Shown piece after piece: positions 35,330 to 43,557 of a stretch of DNA of 64,000 nt. Position 1 is the stretch's first letter, and each line of letters opens with the position of its first letter. The stretch is from Halocalculus aciditolerans (lineage in GTDB: Archaea > Halobacteriota > Halobacteria > Halobacteriales > Halobacteriaceae), in NCBI RefSeq assembly GCF_014647475.1, contig NZ_BMPG01000001.1, positions 682,001 to 746,000 on the forward strand. The letters are read 5' to 3'. The position numbers and the translations under genes were made by a program. Under the pieces are notes generated by a model that saw only the letters and a list, made by a program, of their open reading frames with translations, was not told the DNA's origin and did not search any database.

Positions 35330-35335
35330 TTTATA
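35330..35335 (+). promoter_or_regulatory. TATA box of the dgcN/dgcA-like operon
   Basis: TTTATA, 25-30 bp before ATG 35360, at leaderless spacing in a GC-rich background. Confidence 0.6.
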
Positions 35336-35359
35336 GGGTTCGCCGTCGCCCCGTCGTGT

Positions 35360-36373
35360 ATGAGAGTCGCACTCCTCGCCCACGAGAAGTTCCCGGACCG
35401 CGCGAAGACCGCCGTCGGCGTCCTCCGGTACGCCGACCACGACGTCGTCGCCGTTCTCGACCGCGAGAACGACGGCACGACCGTCGCCGACCACCTCGGC
35501 GGCGTGCAGGACGCCCCTATCGTCGCCTCGATGAGCGACGTGGACGAGTCCGTCGACGCCCTCATCGTCGGTATCGCGCCCATCGGCGGCGGCTTCGACG
35601 AGTCCTGGCGGCCGGACGTCCGCAACGCCTTAGAGCGCGGCTGCGACGTCATCTCCGGTCTCCACTACTTCCTCGAATCCGACAGCGAGTTCCGGAACCT
35701 CGCGGAGGAGAACGGCTGTGAGCTCTGGGACGTCCGGAAGCCGAGCGAGGACCTCGGCGTCGCGGACGGCGTCGCCGACCAAGTCGACGCCGACGTGATT
35801 CTCACCGTCGGGACGGACTGCTCGGTCGGGAAGATGACGGCGACGCAGGAGTTCCTCCGCGCCGCCGAGGCACGCGGCGAGGACGCCGCCTTCGTCCCCA
35901 CGGGACAGACCGGAATCATGATCGAGGGCTGGGGGAACCCCGTCGACCGCGTCGTCTCCGATTTTACCGCCGGCGCGGTCGAGGACATGATTCTGGAGCG
36001 CGGGAACGACCACGACTACCTCTTCGTCGAGGGCCAGGCGTCCATCACGCACCCCGCCTACTCTGCTGTCACCTGCGGCATCCTCCACGGCTCGATGGCC
36101 GACAGCCTCGTCCTCTGTCACGAGGCCGGGCGGGAGACCGTCCACGGCTACAGCCAGGACATCTCGCCGATTTCGACCTACGTCGACCTCTACGAGGGCC
36201 TCACCGCGCCGGGCGCGGGCGGCGAGGTCGTCGCCGGCTGCCTGAACACCTCCGGCATCGACGCCGACGCGGACGCGTGGGACGCGCTCGGCGCGTACAG
36301 TGACGAACTCGGCGGCCCGGCGGTCGACCCCGTGCGCTTCGACGCCCACGACGCGCTGGAGGTGCTTCTGTGA
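35360..36373 (+). CDS. dgcN: DUF1611 / DgcN-family protein (D-glutamate N-acetyltransferase-like)
   Basis: 337 residues. The N-terminal Rossmann-like part is followed by a P-loop-like stretch ILTVGTDCSVGKMTATQEF (about 152-170). Then come VPTGQTGIMIEGWG and the conserved DYLFVEGQASITHPAYSAVT. DUF1611 proteins paired with a dipeptide-epimerase homologue have been shown, in marine bacteria and halophilic archaea, to convert D-glutamate to N-acetyl-D-glutamate (DgcN), which DgcA epimerises. The partner gene follows with a GTGA overlap here, so I apply that name. A general N-acyltransferase of unknown substrate is the cautious alternative. Confidence 0.82.
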   Translation: MRVALLAHEKFPDRAKTAVGVLRYADHDVVAVLDRENDGTTVADHLGGVQDAPIVASMSDVDESVDALIVGIAPIGGGFDESWRPDVRNALERGCDVISGLHYFLESDSEFRNLAEENGCELWDVRKPSEDLGVADGVADQVDADVILTVGTDCSVGKMTATQEFLRAAEARGEDAAFVPTGQTGIMIEGWGNPVDRVVSDFTAGAVEDMILERGNDHDYLFVEGQASITHPAYSAVTCGILHGSMADSLVLCHEAGRETVHGYSQDISPISTYVDLYEGLTAPGAGGEVVAGCLNTSGIDADADAWDALGAYSDELGGPAVDPVRFDAHDALEVLL

Positions 36374-37410
36374 CCCTCACGGCCGAGTTCGAGCGCGTCG
36401 CCCTCCCGCTCGAACACGCGTTCACCATCGCGCGCGGCACGACTGCGACGGCGGAGAACGTCGTCGTCCGCATCCGCGACGGCGACGGGAACACGGGCGT
36501 CGGGGCCGCTGCGCCCTCCGCGCACTACGGCGAGACCGTAGGCACGGTGGAGGCCGTCCTCCCCGACCTCCTCTCGGTCGTCGAGCGCGTCGGCGACCCC
36601 CACGCTCTCGCACGCATCGAGGACGGCATGCGGGCCGTCGTGAACCACAACCCCGCCGCGCGGGCGGCGGTGAGCATCGCGCTCCACGACCTCGCCGCGA
36701 AACGCGCCGGCCTCCCGCTCTACGAGTACTGGGGGCTCGACCCCGCCGACTCCCTCACTTCCTCCTTCACTATCGGCATCGACGACATGGAGGCGGTGCG
36801 GGAGAAGACCCGGGAGGCCGTCGACGCCGGCTACACCACCCTGAAGGTGAAGCTCGGGACGGAGCGCGACGAGCGCATCCTCGCCACCGTCCGCGACGAA
36901 GCCCCCGACGCCACCATCCGCGTCGACGCCAACGAGGCGTGGTCGCCCCTCGAAGCCGTGCGGAAGATCGAGACCGCCGCCGACTACGACGTCGAGTTCG
37001 TCGAACAGCCCGTCGCCGCCGAGAACTACGAGGGTCTGGAGTTCGTCCACGAACGCGCCGCCCTCCCCATCGCGGCCGACGAGTCCTGCGTCACCGCCGC
37101 CGACGTCCCGCGTATCGCGGACCGCGTCGACATCGCGAACCTCAAGCTCATGAAGACCGGCGGGCTCCGCGAGGCGAAACGCCTCATCCACACCGCCCGC
37201 GCGCACGGCCTCGAAGTCATGTGCGGCTGCATGATTGAGTCCGACGCCGCCATCGCCGCCGCCTGCCACCTCGCCCCTCTCCTCGACTACGTCGACCTCG
37301 ACGGGTCGCTCCTCCTCGCCGACGACCCCTATCGGGGCGTTCCGATGGACGGCGGCTACGTCGACCTCGAAGGCCTCGACCGACCGGGAACCGGCGCTAT
37401 CGAGGAATGA
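36370..37410 (+). CDS. dgcA: Enolase-superfamily epimerase, DgcA / dipeptide epimerase-like
   Basis: 346 residues of the mandelate racemase/muconate-lactonising enzyme group. The catalytic lysine pair is LKVKLG (K159/K161 region), metal ligands are D in IRVDANEAW, E in VEFVEQPV and D in IAADESC, and the opposing lysine is in NLKLMKTGGL. An epimerase of N-acetyl-glutamate (DgcA) or L-Ala-D/L-Glu is expected. The GTG start overlaps the stop of the DUF1611 gene, implying translational coupling. The product would be N-acetyl-L-glutamate. Confidence 0.88.
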   Translation: MTLTAEFERVALPLEHAFTIARGTTATAENVVVRIRDGDGNTGVGAAAPSAHYGETVGTVEAVLPDLLSVVERVGDPHALARIEDGMRAVVNHNPAARAAVSIALHDLAAKRAGLPLYEYWGLDPADSLTSSFTIGIDDMEAVREKTREAVDAGYTTLKVKLGTERDERILATVRDEAPDATIRVDANEAWSPLEAVRKIETAADYDVEFVEQPVAAENYEGLEFVHERAALPIAADESCVTAADVPRIADRVDIANLKLMKTGGLREAKRLIHTARAHGLEVMCGCMIESDAAIAAACHLAPLLDYVDLDGSLLLADDPYRGVPMDGGYVDLEGLDRPGTGAIEE

Positions 37411-37450
37411 GCACGAAAACGAAAGAGGGGCTTTCGTCCGCGTTCGACGC

Positions 37451-37774
37451 TCAGACGCCCATGTCGAGGAGTCGGCGGGCGTGGTCGCCGCGGGCGACGA
37501 GGACGTCCTCCGGCTCGGACGGCGCGCGGAGGTCGAGGTCGTCGGCGGCGTCGGCGGGCACGGCGAGGGTGTCAGTCGGCATCGAGGCCTCTCGGTGCAC
37601 GCGGAGATAGCGGTTCCCGAGTTTCACGACGAGGGGGAGTCGGTCGCCGTCGTCGTCGTAGACTTGTTCGCCGACTTGTTCGTGTTGGTCGGTCTGGAGG
37701 ACCGGCCGGTCGCCGCTGTACGGCTGGACGTAGAGCCGACCGAAGTAGTATCCAGTGCTGAACGCCTCGAGCAT
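37451..37774 (-). CDS. DUF5802-like haloarchaeal protein
   Basis: 107 residues, acidic. The block MLEAFSTGYYFGRLYVQPYS at the start and VKLGNRYLRVHREASMPTDT in the middle match the haloarchaeal DUF5802 pattern as I recall it; the end EDVLVARGDHARRLLDMGV is helical. The function is unknown. ATG 37774 fits the family start; the longer frame upstream is Arg-rich and reads into promoter DNA. It converges on the dgcA-like gene. Confidence 0.78.
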   Translation of the reverse strand: MLEAFSTGYYFGRLYVQPYSGDRPVLQTDQHEQVGEQVYDDDGDRLPLVVKLGNRYLRVHREASMPTDTLAVPADAADDLDLRAPSEPEDVLVARGDHARRLLDMGV

Positions 37775-37903
37775 CGTGGTACGGTATGACACCACACGGT
37801 AAAAGGGCTCCGGCGAACCCTTATGCCGTCCCGCAATTCGACCGGTGTCGCGTGACCGTTCGGGACCGTTCACGCCGCGAAACTGACCCGAACGAACCCG
37901 CCT

Positions 37904-37910
37904 CTTTTAG
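37904..37910 (+). promoter_or_regulatory. TATA-like element of the secreted-protein gene
   Basis: CTTTTAG at 25-31 bp before ATG 37935, matching the element used by other genes here (38.94 and 39.74 kb). Confidence 0.5.
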
Positions 37911-37934
37911 GGTGCGGCCGACTAGGCACTGTTC

Positions 37935-38846
37935 ATGTCTCGGACCCTCCACGCCCTCCTCGTCGTCCTCGTCGTCCTCGTCGCCGTCCCGGGGGGTGCG
38001 GCCGGGCTCTTCGCGCCCGCCGCCTCGCCCGCGTCGAACAACACGACGAGCGGCGCGACCACGAACGACACGGCCGCGAACGACACGGCCGACCGCGGCC
38101 CAGGGTTCGGCGTCCGACTCACCGGCTTCATGGCGGAGAGCGCCGCCGACGCGGACACGAGCGTCGAACAGGAGTTCTGGGAGCAGGACTTCGAGCGGAG
38201 TCGGAACCACACCCGAGCCGCGATGGGTCGGACGAACGACCTCAGAGAGCGCTACAGCACGCTCCAAGAGCGCCAGCGCGACCTGCTCGCGATGCGCGCG
38301 AACGACACCGGGCCCGGGAACTCGGTCGAGGCGCGGCTCCGCGCGGTGAACGCGAGCCTTGACGCGCTCGCGGACGCCATCGACCACACGACGGAGATGA
38401 CGCACCGTCACAACGCGACGCCGCCCGAACTCGACGAGCTCCGCGACGCCGTCCGGAACCACAGCCGCGGCCGCGACGCCGACCGCGGCCGGACCGGGAA
38501 ACCGCCGTGGGCCGGAGGAGGCGAAGGCGAGCACGACGGTGAGCGAGTAGACGCGAGAAACGCGACGAACGGAAGCGCAGAGGACGGTGGCGGTGATGGC
38601 CGACCCACTGGGACGACGGAGTCGCCCGGCGCAGATGACGGACGAGACGGCGGCGACGGCGGGCAGAACGGCCATGGCGCAGGCGATGGACAGAACGGCG
38701 ATGGCGGTGACGGACGAGACCGCGGCGCGAACGATGGGCAGAACGGCGATGGCGCAGACGATGGGCAGGACGGCGGAGGTGACGGTCGAAACGGGGGCGG
38801 ACAGCCGCCGTGGGCCGGCGGTGACAGCGACGACGGCGACCGCTAG
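37935..38846 (+). CDS. Secreted Asn/Gly/Asp-rich protein, probable glycoprotein
   Basis: 303 residues with a Sec-type signal peptide (LHALLVVLVVLVAVPGGAAG, about 5-24). The mature part has at least nine N-x-S/T sequons (NNT, NDT twice, NHT, NDT, NAS, NAT, NHS, NAT), which haloarchaeal AglB glycosylates. A helical middle (about 70-150) is followed by a long disordered Gly/Asp/Asn region with recurring DGQNGDG units and two PPWAGG motifs (about 188 and 292). No enzyme motif is seen. A surface or extracellular matrix role is plausible. Confidence 0.75.
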   Translation: MSRTLHALLVVLVVLVAVPGGAAGLFAPAASPASNNTTSGATTNDTAANDTADRGPGFGVRLTGFMAESAADADTSVEQEFWEQDFERSRNHTRAAMGRTNDLRERYSTLQERQRDLLAMRANDTGPGNSVEARLRAVNASLDALADAIDHTTEMTHRHNATPPELDELRDAVRNHSRGRDADRGRTGKPPWAGGGEGEHDGERVDARNATNGSAEDGGGDGRPTGTTESPGADDGRDGGDGGQNGHGAGDGQNGDGGDGRDRGANDGQNGDGADDGQDGGGDGRNGGGQPPWAGGDSDDGDR

Positions 38847-38939
38847 TGCCGCGGCGAGTCTCGTGCGGCGTCCGGTGACGGGAACGGCGTCACGAGCGGT
38901 TCTGCGTGGGAGTACGCCTGGTGCCGGTGGGGAGACACC

Positions 38940-38947
38940 CTTTTGAG
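38940..38947 (+). promoter_or_regulatory. TATA-like element of the wHTH regulator gene
   Basis: CTTTTGAG, 27-34 bp before ATG 38974. Confidence 0.45.
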
Positions 38948-38973
38948 TTCAGGGCGACAACTCTCGGGCGTGA

Positions 38974-39627
38974 ATGGATTCCGGCGCGCTCCTCGACATA
39001 CTCGGTAACGAGAATCGGCGGCGTATCCTCCGATTGCTCTCGCGGAAGCCCTGCTACGTCACGGAGATATCCGACTACCTCGGGGTGTCGCCGAAGGCGG
39101 TCATCGACCACCTGCGGCGGCTCGAAGACGCCGGGCTCGTGGAGAGCCACGTCGACGACCAGCGGCGGAAGTACTTCCACATCGCGCGGAACCTCCGACT
39201 GGAGGTGACGCTCTCTCCCTACTCGTTCGGTGCGAAGTCGGCGTATCCGGCGTCGCGAAGCCTCGACATCGAGCAGTGCTCCCACCTCTCGCTCGACTTC
39301 TCCGTGGGGGCCGACGGCGACGTGAGCGACCTCGCCGGCGAGCTCGACGCGCTCCGCGACCTCGAACGCGAACTCTCGCTCGCGCAGCGCTGGGTGCAGG
39401 GCCGCGTCGCCGACGTCCAAGAGGAACTCGCGGACAGCCTCGTCGCCGACGGGAACGAGCGGCTGTACGCGGACGTGCTCTCCGCGCTCGCCGGCGGCGC
39501 TGACGGCCCCAGCGACGTCGCGGACGCCGTCGACGCGCCCGTCGACGTCGCCGAACGCGTCCTCCGCACGCTCAGCGAGGACGGCCTCGTCGAACGGACG
39601 CGCGACGGCTGGCAAATCGCCGACTGA
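38974..39627 (+). CDS. ArsR-type regulator with winged helices at both ends
   Basis: 217 residues. The N-terminal wHTH (about 1-70) has the ArsR pattern ILGNENRRRILRLLSRKPCY then GVSPKAVIDHLRRLEDAGLV. The middle (about 110-160) contains an acidic helix with LERELSLAQRWVQGRVADVQ. A second wHTH-like region (about 165-217) ends in VERTRDGWQIAD. The domain order is common in haloarchaeal regulators of unknown target. A Cys in EQCSHLSLDF and one in KPCYVTE could bind metal, but this is not shown. Confidence 0.88.
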   Translation: MDSGALLDILGNENRRRILRLLSRKPCYVTEISDYLGVSPKAVIDHLRRLEDAGLVESHVDDQRRKYFHIARNLRLEVTLSPYSFGAKSAYPASRSLDIEQCSHLSLDFSVGADGDVSDLAGELDALRDLERELSLAQRWVQGRVADVQEELADSLVADGNERLYADVLSALAGGADGPSDVADAVDAPVDVAERVLRTLSEDGLVERTRDGWQIAD

Positions 39628-39743
39628 GACACGGGACGGCGCGAGCAATGCCGCGACGGGCGACGGGACGCGTGAGTGATTCTGCGGTGGGTCGTGCGCG
39701 GCCGAACGTGCTCTGCGGCCGCGAGGTGAGCGGGAGTAGAATC

Positions 39744-39750
39744 CTTTTAG
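39744..39750 (+). promoter_or_regulatory. TATA-like element of gatD
   Basis: CTTTTAG, 25-31 bp before ATG 39775. Confidence 0.5.
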
Positions 39751-39774
39751 TCCGCCGCGTCGGTCTCTGGGAGT

Positions 39775-41028
39775 ATGAACCCTGGAGACCGCGTGCGCGT
39801 GGAGCGGTCGGGGCGGACGAACGAGGGCGTCCTGCTCCCGTCGTCGACCTCGGACCACCTGGTAGTGAAACTCGACAGCGGCTACAATCTCGGCGTGGAC
39901 CGGGAGGAGGCGTCGGTCGACGTCCTCGAATCGGACGTCTACGCCATCGAGGGCGGCGAAGAGGGGGAGGGCGCGGACTCCGCGGTCGAGTTCGACGACG
40001 ACCTCCCCACCATCGCGCTCGTCTCGACGGGCGGCACCATCGCGTCGACGGTCGACTACCGGACGGGCGCGGTGACGGCGCAGTTCGACGCCGAGGACGT
40101 CCTGCGCGCCGTTCCGGACCTCGCGGGCCGCGCGAACTACCGCGGGCGCGTCGTCGCGAACATCCTCTCCGAGAACATGGACCCGTCCATCTGGCAGGAG
40201 CTCGCAAACGCCGTCGAGGAGGAGATTGCGGCGGGCGCGGACGGCGTCGTCGTGATGCACGGGACGGACACGATGCAGTACTCGGCGAGCGCGCTCTCCT
40301 ACATGCTCGACACGCCCGTCCCCATCGTCTTCACGGGCAGCCAGCGCTCCGCCGACCGCCCCTCCTCGGACAACGTCATGAACGCCGTCTGCGCCGTCGA
40401 GGCCGCGAAGAGCGACGTCGCGGAAGTGATGGTCTGCATGCACGCCTCGGAGAGCGACACGCGCTGTGCGCTCCACCGCGGCACGCGCGTCCGGAAGAAC
40501 CACACCTCCCGCCGCGACGCCTTCCAGACCATCGGCGGCGAACCCATCGGGCACGTCGACTACGACACCGAATCCGTGACGTTCGCGGACCGCGACGACC
40601 TCGCCGAGCGCGACGGCGTCGACCTCGACAGTCACGCGGCGATGAACGAGGACGTCGAACTCGTGAAGTTCACGCCCGGCATGGACCCCGCGTTCTTCGA
40701 GCACTGCGCGGACGCCGACGGCCTCATCATCGAAGGGACGGGGCTCGGGCACGTCCACACCGACCTCGTCTCCGTCGTCGACGACCTCGTCGACGGCGGC
40801 ACGACGGTCGTGATGACGAGTCAGTGCCTCGAAGGCCGCGTCTGCGACCGCGTCTACGACACCGGCCGCGACCTCCTCGACGCCGGCGTCGTCGAGGCCG
40901 GCGACACCCTCCCCGGCACCGCGAAAGTCAAACTCATGTGGGCGCTCGCGAACACCGAGAGCCCCGAGACCGCCATGCAGCGTTCGCTCGCCGGCGAACT
41001 CACCGAGCGCTCCACGCCGTGGCGATGA
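39775..41028 (+). CDS. gatD: Glu-tRNA(Gln) amidotransferase subunit D
   Basis: 417 residues. The N-terminal 75 residues form the GatD-specific beta-barrel (MNPGDRVRVERSGRTNEGV). The asparaginase-type domain follows with TGGTIASTVDYRTGAV (catalytic Thr) and VVMHGTDTMQYSASALSYML (second Thr and Asp). GatD liberates ammonia from glutamine or asparagine for GatE, making Gln-tRNA(Gln) by the archaeal indirect route. gatE is not in the window. The stop overlaps the GNAT start (ATGA). Confidence 0.95.
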   Translation: MNPGDRVRVERSGRTNEGVLLPSSTSDHLVVKLDSGYNLGVDREEASVDVLESDVYAIEGGEEGEGADSAVEFDDDLPTIALVSTGGTIASTVDYRTGAVTAQFDAEDVLRAVPDLAGRANYRGRVVANILSENMDPSIWQELANAVEEEIAAGADGVVVMHGTDTMQYSASALSYMLDTPVPIVFTGSQRSADRPSSDNVMNAVCAVEAAKSDVAEVMVCMHASESDTRCALHRGTRVRKNHTSRRDAFQTIGGEPIGHVDYDTESVTFADRDDLAERDGVDLDSHAAMNEDVELVKFTPGMDPAFFEHCADADGLIIEGTGLGHVHTDLVSVVDDLVDGGTTVVMTSQCLEGRVCDRVYDTGRDLLDAGVVEAGDTLPGTAKVKLMWALANTESPETAMQRSLAGELTERSTPWR

Positions 41029-41942
41029 GAATCCGGCGGGCGAGAGCAGCGGACTACGAGGACGTCGTCGCCTTCACAACGGACACGTGGGCGGACCGCC
41101 GGGAGGACGGCGGCGACTACATCCCCCGCGTCTTCGAGGACTGGGTCGAGTCGGACGGACCGCGCCAGCGCACGCTCGTCGCCGACCCCGAGGGAGCAGA
41201 CGGCCTCGCCGGCCTCGCGCAGTTCGTCCTGCTCTCCGAGCACGAAGCGTGGGCGCAGGGGATGCGCACGAACCCCGCGTTCCGCGGCCGCGGCGTCGGC
41301 AGCCAGATCGTCCACGCGGGCTTCGACTGGGCGCGCGAACAGGGCGCGACGGTCGCCCGCAACATGGTCTTCTCGTGGAACGTCATGGGCCTCGGCCACT
41401 CGCGCGCCACCGGCTTCGACCCCTGCACCGAGTTCCGCTGGGTACACCCCGAACCGGACGAGGACGCCGCCGCGGCATCGCACGGCAGCGAGAGCCCCGC
41501 CGACGCCGACGCGGCGTGGTCGTTCTGGCGGCGCTCCGACGCCTCCGACGCGCTCCGCGGCCTCACGCTCGCGCCGGAGGAAACGTGGGCGCTCCGCGAA
41601 CTCACCCGCGCCGACCTCCGCGACGCCGCCGCCGACGGCGACCTCCTCGTCACCGCCGACGACGGCACGAGCGGGTTCGCCCTCCACACCCGCACCGACG
41701 AGTACGACGGGACGACGCGCGCCGAGTACGGCGTCGCCGCGTGGCGCGACGCCGACGCCTGCCGCGACGTCCTCGCCGCCGTCCAGCGGGATGCCGCCGG
41801 CCGCGGCGTCGACGAGACCCGCGTCCTCGTCCCCGAGGACGTCGAAGCCGTCAGCGACGTCGCCGTCACCCGCACCGACATCGGCGAGGAACCCGACTTC
41901 GTCACCGAAGCCGACCTCACCGCCGACTACCGCGCCGACTGA
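41025..41942 (+). CDS. GNAT-family N-acetyltransferase
   Basis: 305 residues. The N-terminal GNAT domain has the acetyl-CoA pyrophosphate loop MRTNPAFRGRGVGSQIVHAG, the motif A pattern R-x-x-G-x-G/A, and MVFSWNVMGLGHSRATGF. The C-terminal half (about 165-305) is a second, degenerate GNAT-like region without an obvious CoA loop. Substrate is unknown. ATG 41025 overlaps the gatD stop, so translation may be coupled; the longer frame upstream is an artefact. It is possible that both genes are simply packed together. Confidence 0.85.
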   Translation: MRIRRARAADYEDVVAFTTDTWADRREDGGDYIPRVFEDWVESDGPRQRTLVADPEGADGLAGLAQFVLLSEHEAWAQGMRTNPAFRGRGVGSQIVHAGFDWAREQGATVARNMVFSWNVMGLGHSRATGFDPCTEFRWVHPEPDEDAAAASHGSESPADADAAWSFWRRSDASDALRGLTLAPEETWALRELTRADLRDAAADGDLLVTADDGTSGFALHTRTDEYDGTTRAEYGVAAWRDADACRDVLAAVQRDAAGRGVDETRVLVPEDVEAVSDVAVTRTDIGEEPDFVTEADLTADYRAD

Positions 41943-41987
41943 CTCGCCTCCCTCTTCCTCGTTCCCTTCCGCCCTCCGTCTCCCCCG

Positions 41988-42266
41988 CTACCCGCCGGAT
42001 ACCGGTGGGAAGAGGGCTAATTCGTCCGCTTCGTCGATATCTGTGTCGAGGCCGTCGAGGGTGTCGACGTCGCTCCCGTTCACGAGGACGTTGACGTGCG
42101 TCGAGAGGCTGCCGTCGTCCCCGTAGACGCGCGGCTCCAGGTCGGGATGGGCGGCGAGGAGCGCGTCGAGCGCGTCCCCGACCGTCGGGTTCTCGGCCTC
42201 CACGGCGACGGCGATTTCTTTCCCGCCGGCGATTTCGGCGAGGTCCGCGAAGAGCTTCCACTCCAT
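41988..42266 (-). CDS. Ubiquitin-like small modifier / MoaD-type protein (SAMP-like)
   Basis: 92 residues of the beta-grasp MoaD/ThiS family, ending in the diglycine VSGG needed for adenylation and isopeptide or thiocarboxylate formation. LFPPVSGG and the earlier LVNGSDVDTL are family features. In Haloferax, SAMP1 of this type both modifies proteins and acts in molybdopterin sulfur transfer via UbaA. The E1-like enzyme is not in this window. ATG 42266 gives the normal MEWKLFADLAE start. Confidence 0.9.
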   Translation of the reverse strand: MEWKLFADLAEIAGGKEIAVAVEAENPTVGDALDALLAAHPDLEPRVYGDDGSLSTHVNVLVNGSDVDTLDGLDTDIDEADELALFPPVSGG

Positions 42267-42396
42267 ACGCGTTTTTGTGGTGGCTGGCCCTAAGCGGTTT
42301 CCGACCGCGGCCGGCCCCGTGCTCGACGTCGCCGGTCGCCCGCTCGCACTGTACTCGACGTCGCCGGTCGCCTCCTCGCGCTGCTCCAGATTCCGC

Positions 42397-43557
42397 TCAG
42401 GCGTCGTCGGTGGCCTTCCCGGCGGTCGCGTCGGGTTTCGACGCGGCGGTTTCGACGCGGCGGATGGCGTCGGGACGGCCGAGGACGTAGAGGGTGTCGC
42501 CGGCGGCGAGCGCGCGGTTCCGCCGCGGAATCGGCGTGATCGTCCCGCTCACGGGGCGAATCGCGGCGACGGTCGTCTCGACGTCCGCGACGGTCTTCCC
42601 GGCGAGCGCGGCGTTCTCCGCGATGTCGACGGCGGCCATGGTCTCGTCGGCGGCGCGGAGCACGGAGACGAACTGGCGCTCCGCCGCCTGCTCGCCCGGC
42701 AGGGTGACGAGGCGGTAGTCGTTCCCCGCGATTTTCGCGGCGTCCTGGTCGTCGAGCGCGAGCGTCACGGTGTCGCCGGCGACGCCGCGTATCTCGCCGG
42801 TCGCGACGCGCTCGTGGGGCTCCTCGCGCGTCCAGACCTGCACGAGGTCGCCGGGGCTCGCCGCGTTCGGCGGGTCCGCCGTGACGGCCGCCGCGGCGGT
42901 TCCGGGGCCGAGCGTCGGGCCGAGCCCGGACGCCCGCCGCCCGAGCGCGATGTACTCGACCGTGCCGTCCGCCGCGAGGTCGACGTCGACGTACCCGATG
43001 TCGTAGTCGTCCTTCAATCGGTTCGCCACGCGACCCCGGAGGTCTTCGACCGTCAGCCGGCGCGGGAAGAGGAAGGTCTTCCCCGCGACCTCCGCCTTCA
43101 CCTCGTCCGTGACGGGGTCGTAGCTGTCGATGTCGTGGATGGTGTCGGGAACCTCGACGGCGACCACGCGGCCGACCGCCTGCACGATCTGGCCGACGTC
43201 GCCCTCGATTTCGCGCGCGCCGAGGAACGCCGACGTCCCCATCGCGGCGCGGTCGCCGACACGCTGCCCCGCCGGGCTGACCGCGACGGCGGCGGCGAAC
43301 GCCGTGACGTTGAACACGACCGCGCCGAACTCCAGCAGGTCCGTCTGCCCCTGCATCACCTGCGCGAACGCCGTCTTCGTGTTGAGGTAGAGCGCGACGC
43401 TGGAGATCGCGGCGAGCACCGTGATTCCGGTGGCGACGCGGTCGCGGAAGTAGACGCGGTAGACGAACGCGACGACCGCCGCCGTGAGCCCGGCGAGCAC
43501 GCTCAGCCCGACGATGCGCGCGATGTCGACGACGTCGATGCCGAGGACGGCGACCAT
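42397..43557 (-). CDS. Membrane protein with TrkA-C (RCK_C) domain
   Basis: 386 residues. Three hydrophobic segments near the N-terminus (about 15-35, 45-62, 75-95) lead to a soluble part with an RCK_C/TrkA-C-like domain at the end (TVADVETTVAAIRPVSGTIT, ALAAGDTLYVLGRPDAIRRV). A middle beta-rich region (about 130-280) is probably a second ligand-binding module. It likely belongs to K+ channel or transporter regulation. ATG 43557 overlaps the stop of the upstream gene (ATGA). I did not find an N-terminal K+ selectivity filter. Confidence 0.85.
   Translation of the reverse strand: MVAVLGIDVVDIARIVGLSVLAGLTAAVVAFVYRVYFRDRVATGITVLAAISSVALYLNTKTAFAQVMQGQTDLLEFGAVVFNVTAFAAAVAVSPAGQRVGDRAAMGTSAFLGAREIEGDVGQIVQAVGRVVAVEVPDTIHDIDSYDPVTDEVKAEVAGKTFLFPRRLTVEDLRGRVANRLKDDYDIGYVDVDLAADGTVEYIALGRRASGLGPTLGPGTAAAAVTADPPNAASPGDLVQVWTREEPHERVATGEIRGVAGDTVTLALDDQDAAKIAGNDYRLVTLPGEQAAERQFVSVLRAADETMAAVDIAENAALAGKTVADVETTVAAIRPVSGTITPIPRRNRALAAGDTLYVLGRPDAIRRVETAASKPDATAGKATDDA

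Noticed and set aside
42322-42372. 19-bp direct repeat CTCGACGTCGCCGGTCGCC (42322-42340 and 42354-42372)
   Set aside because: Short, GC-only, two copies only; similar GACGTCGCC words occur throughout the coding sequence, so no significance can be claimed.
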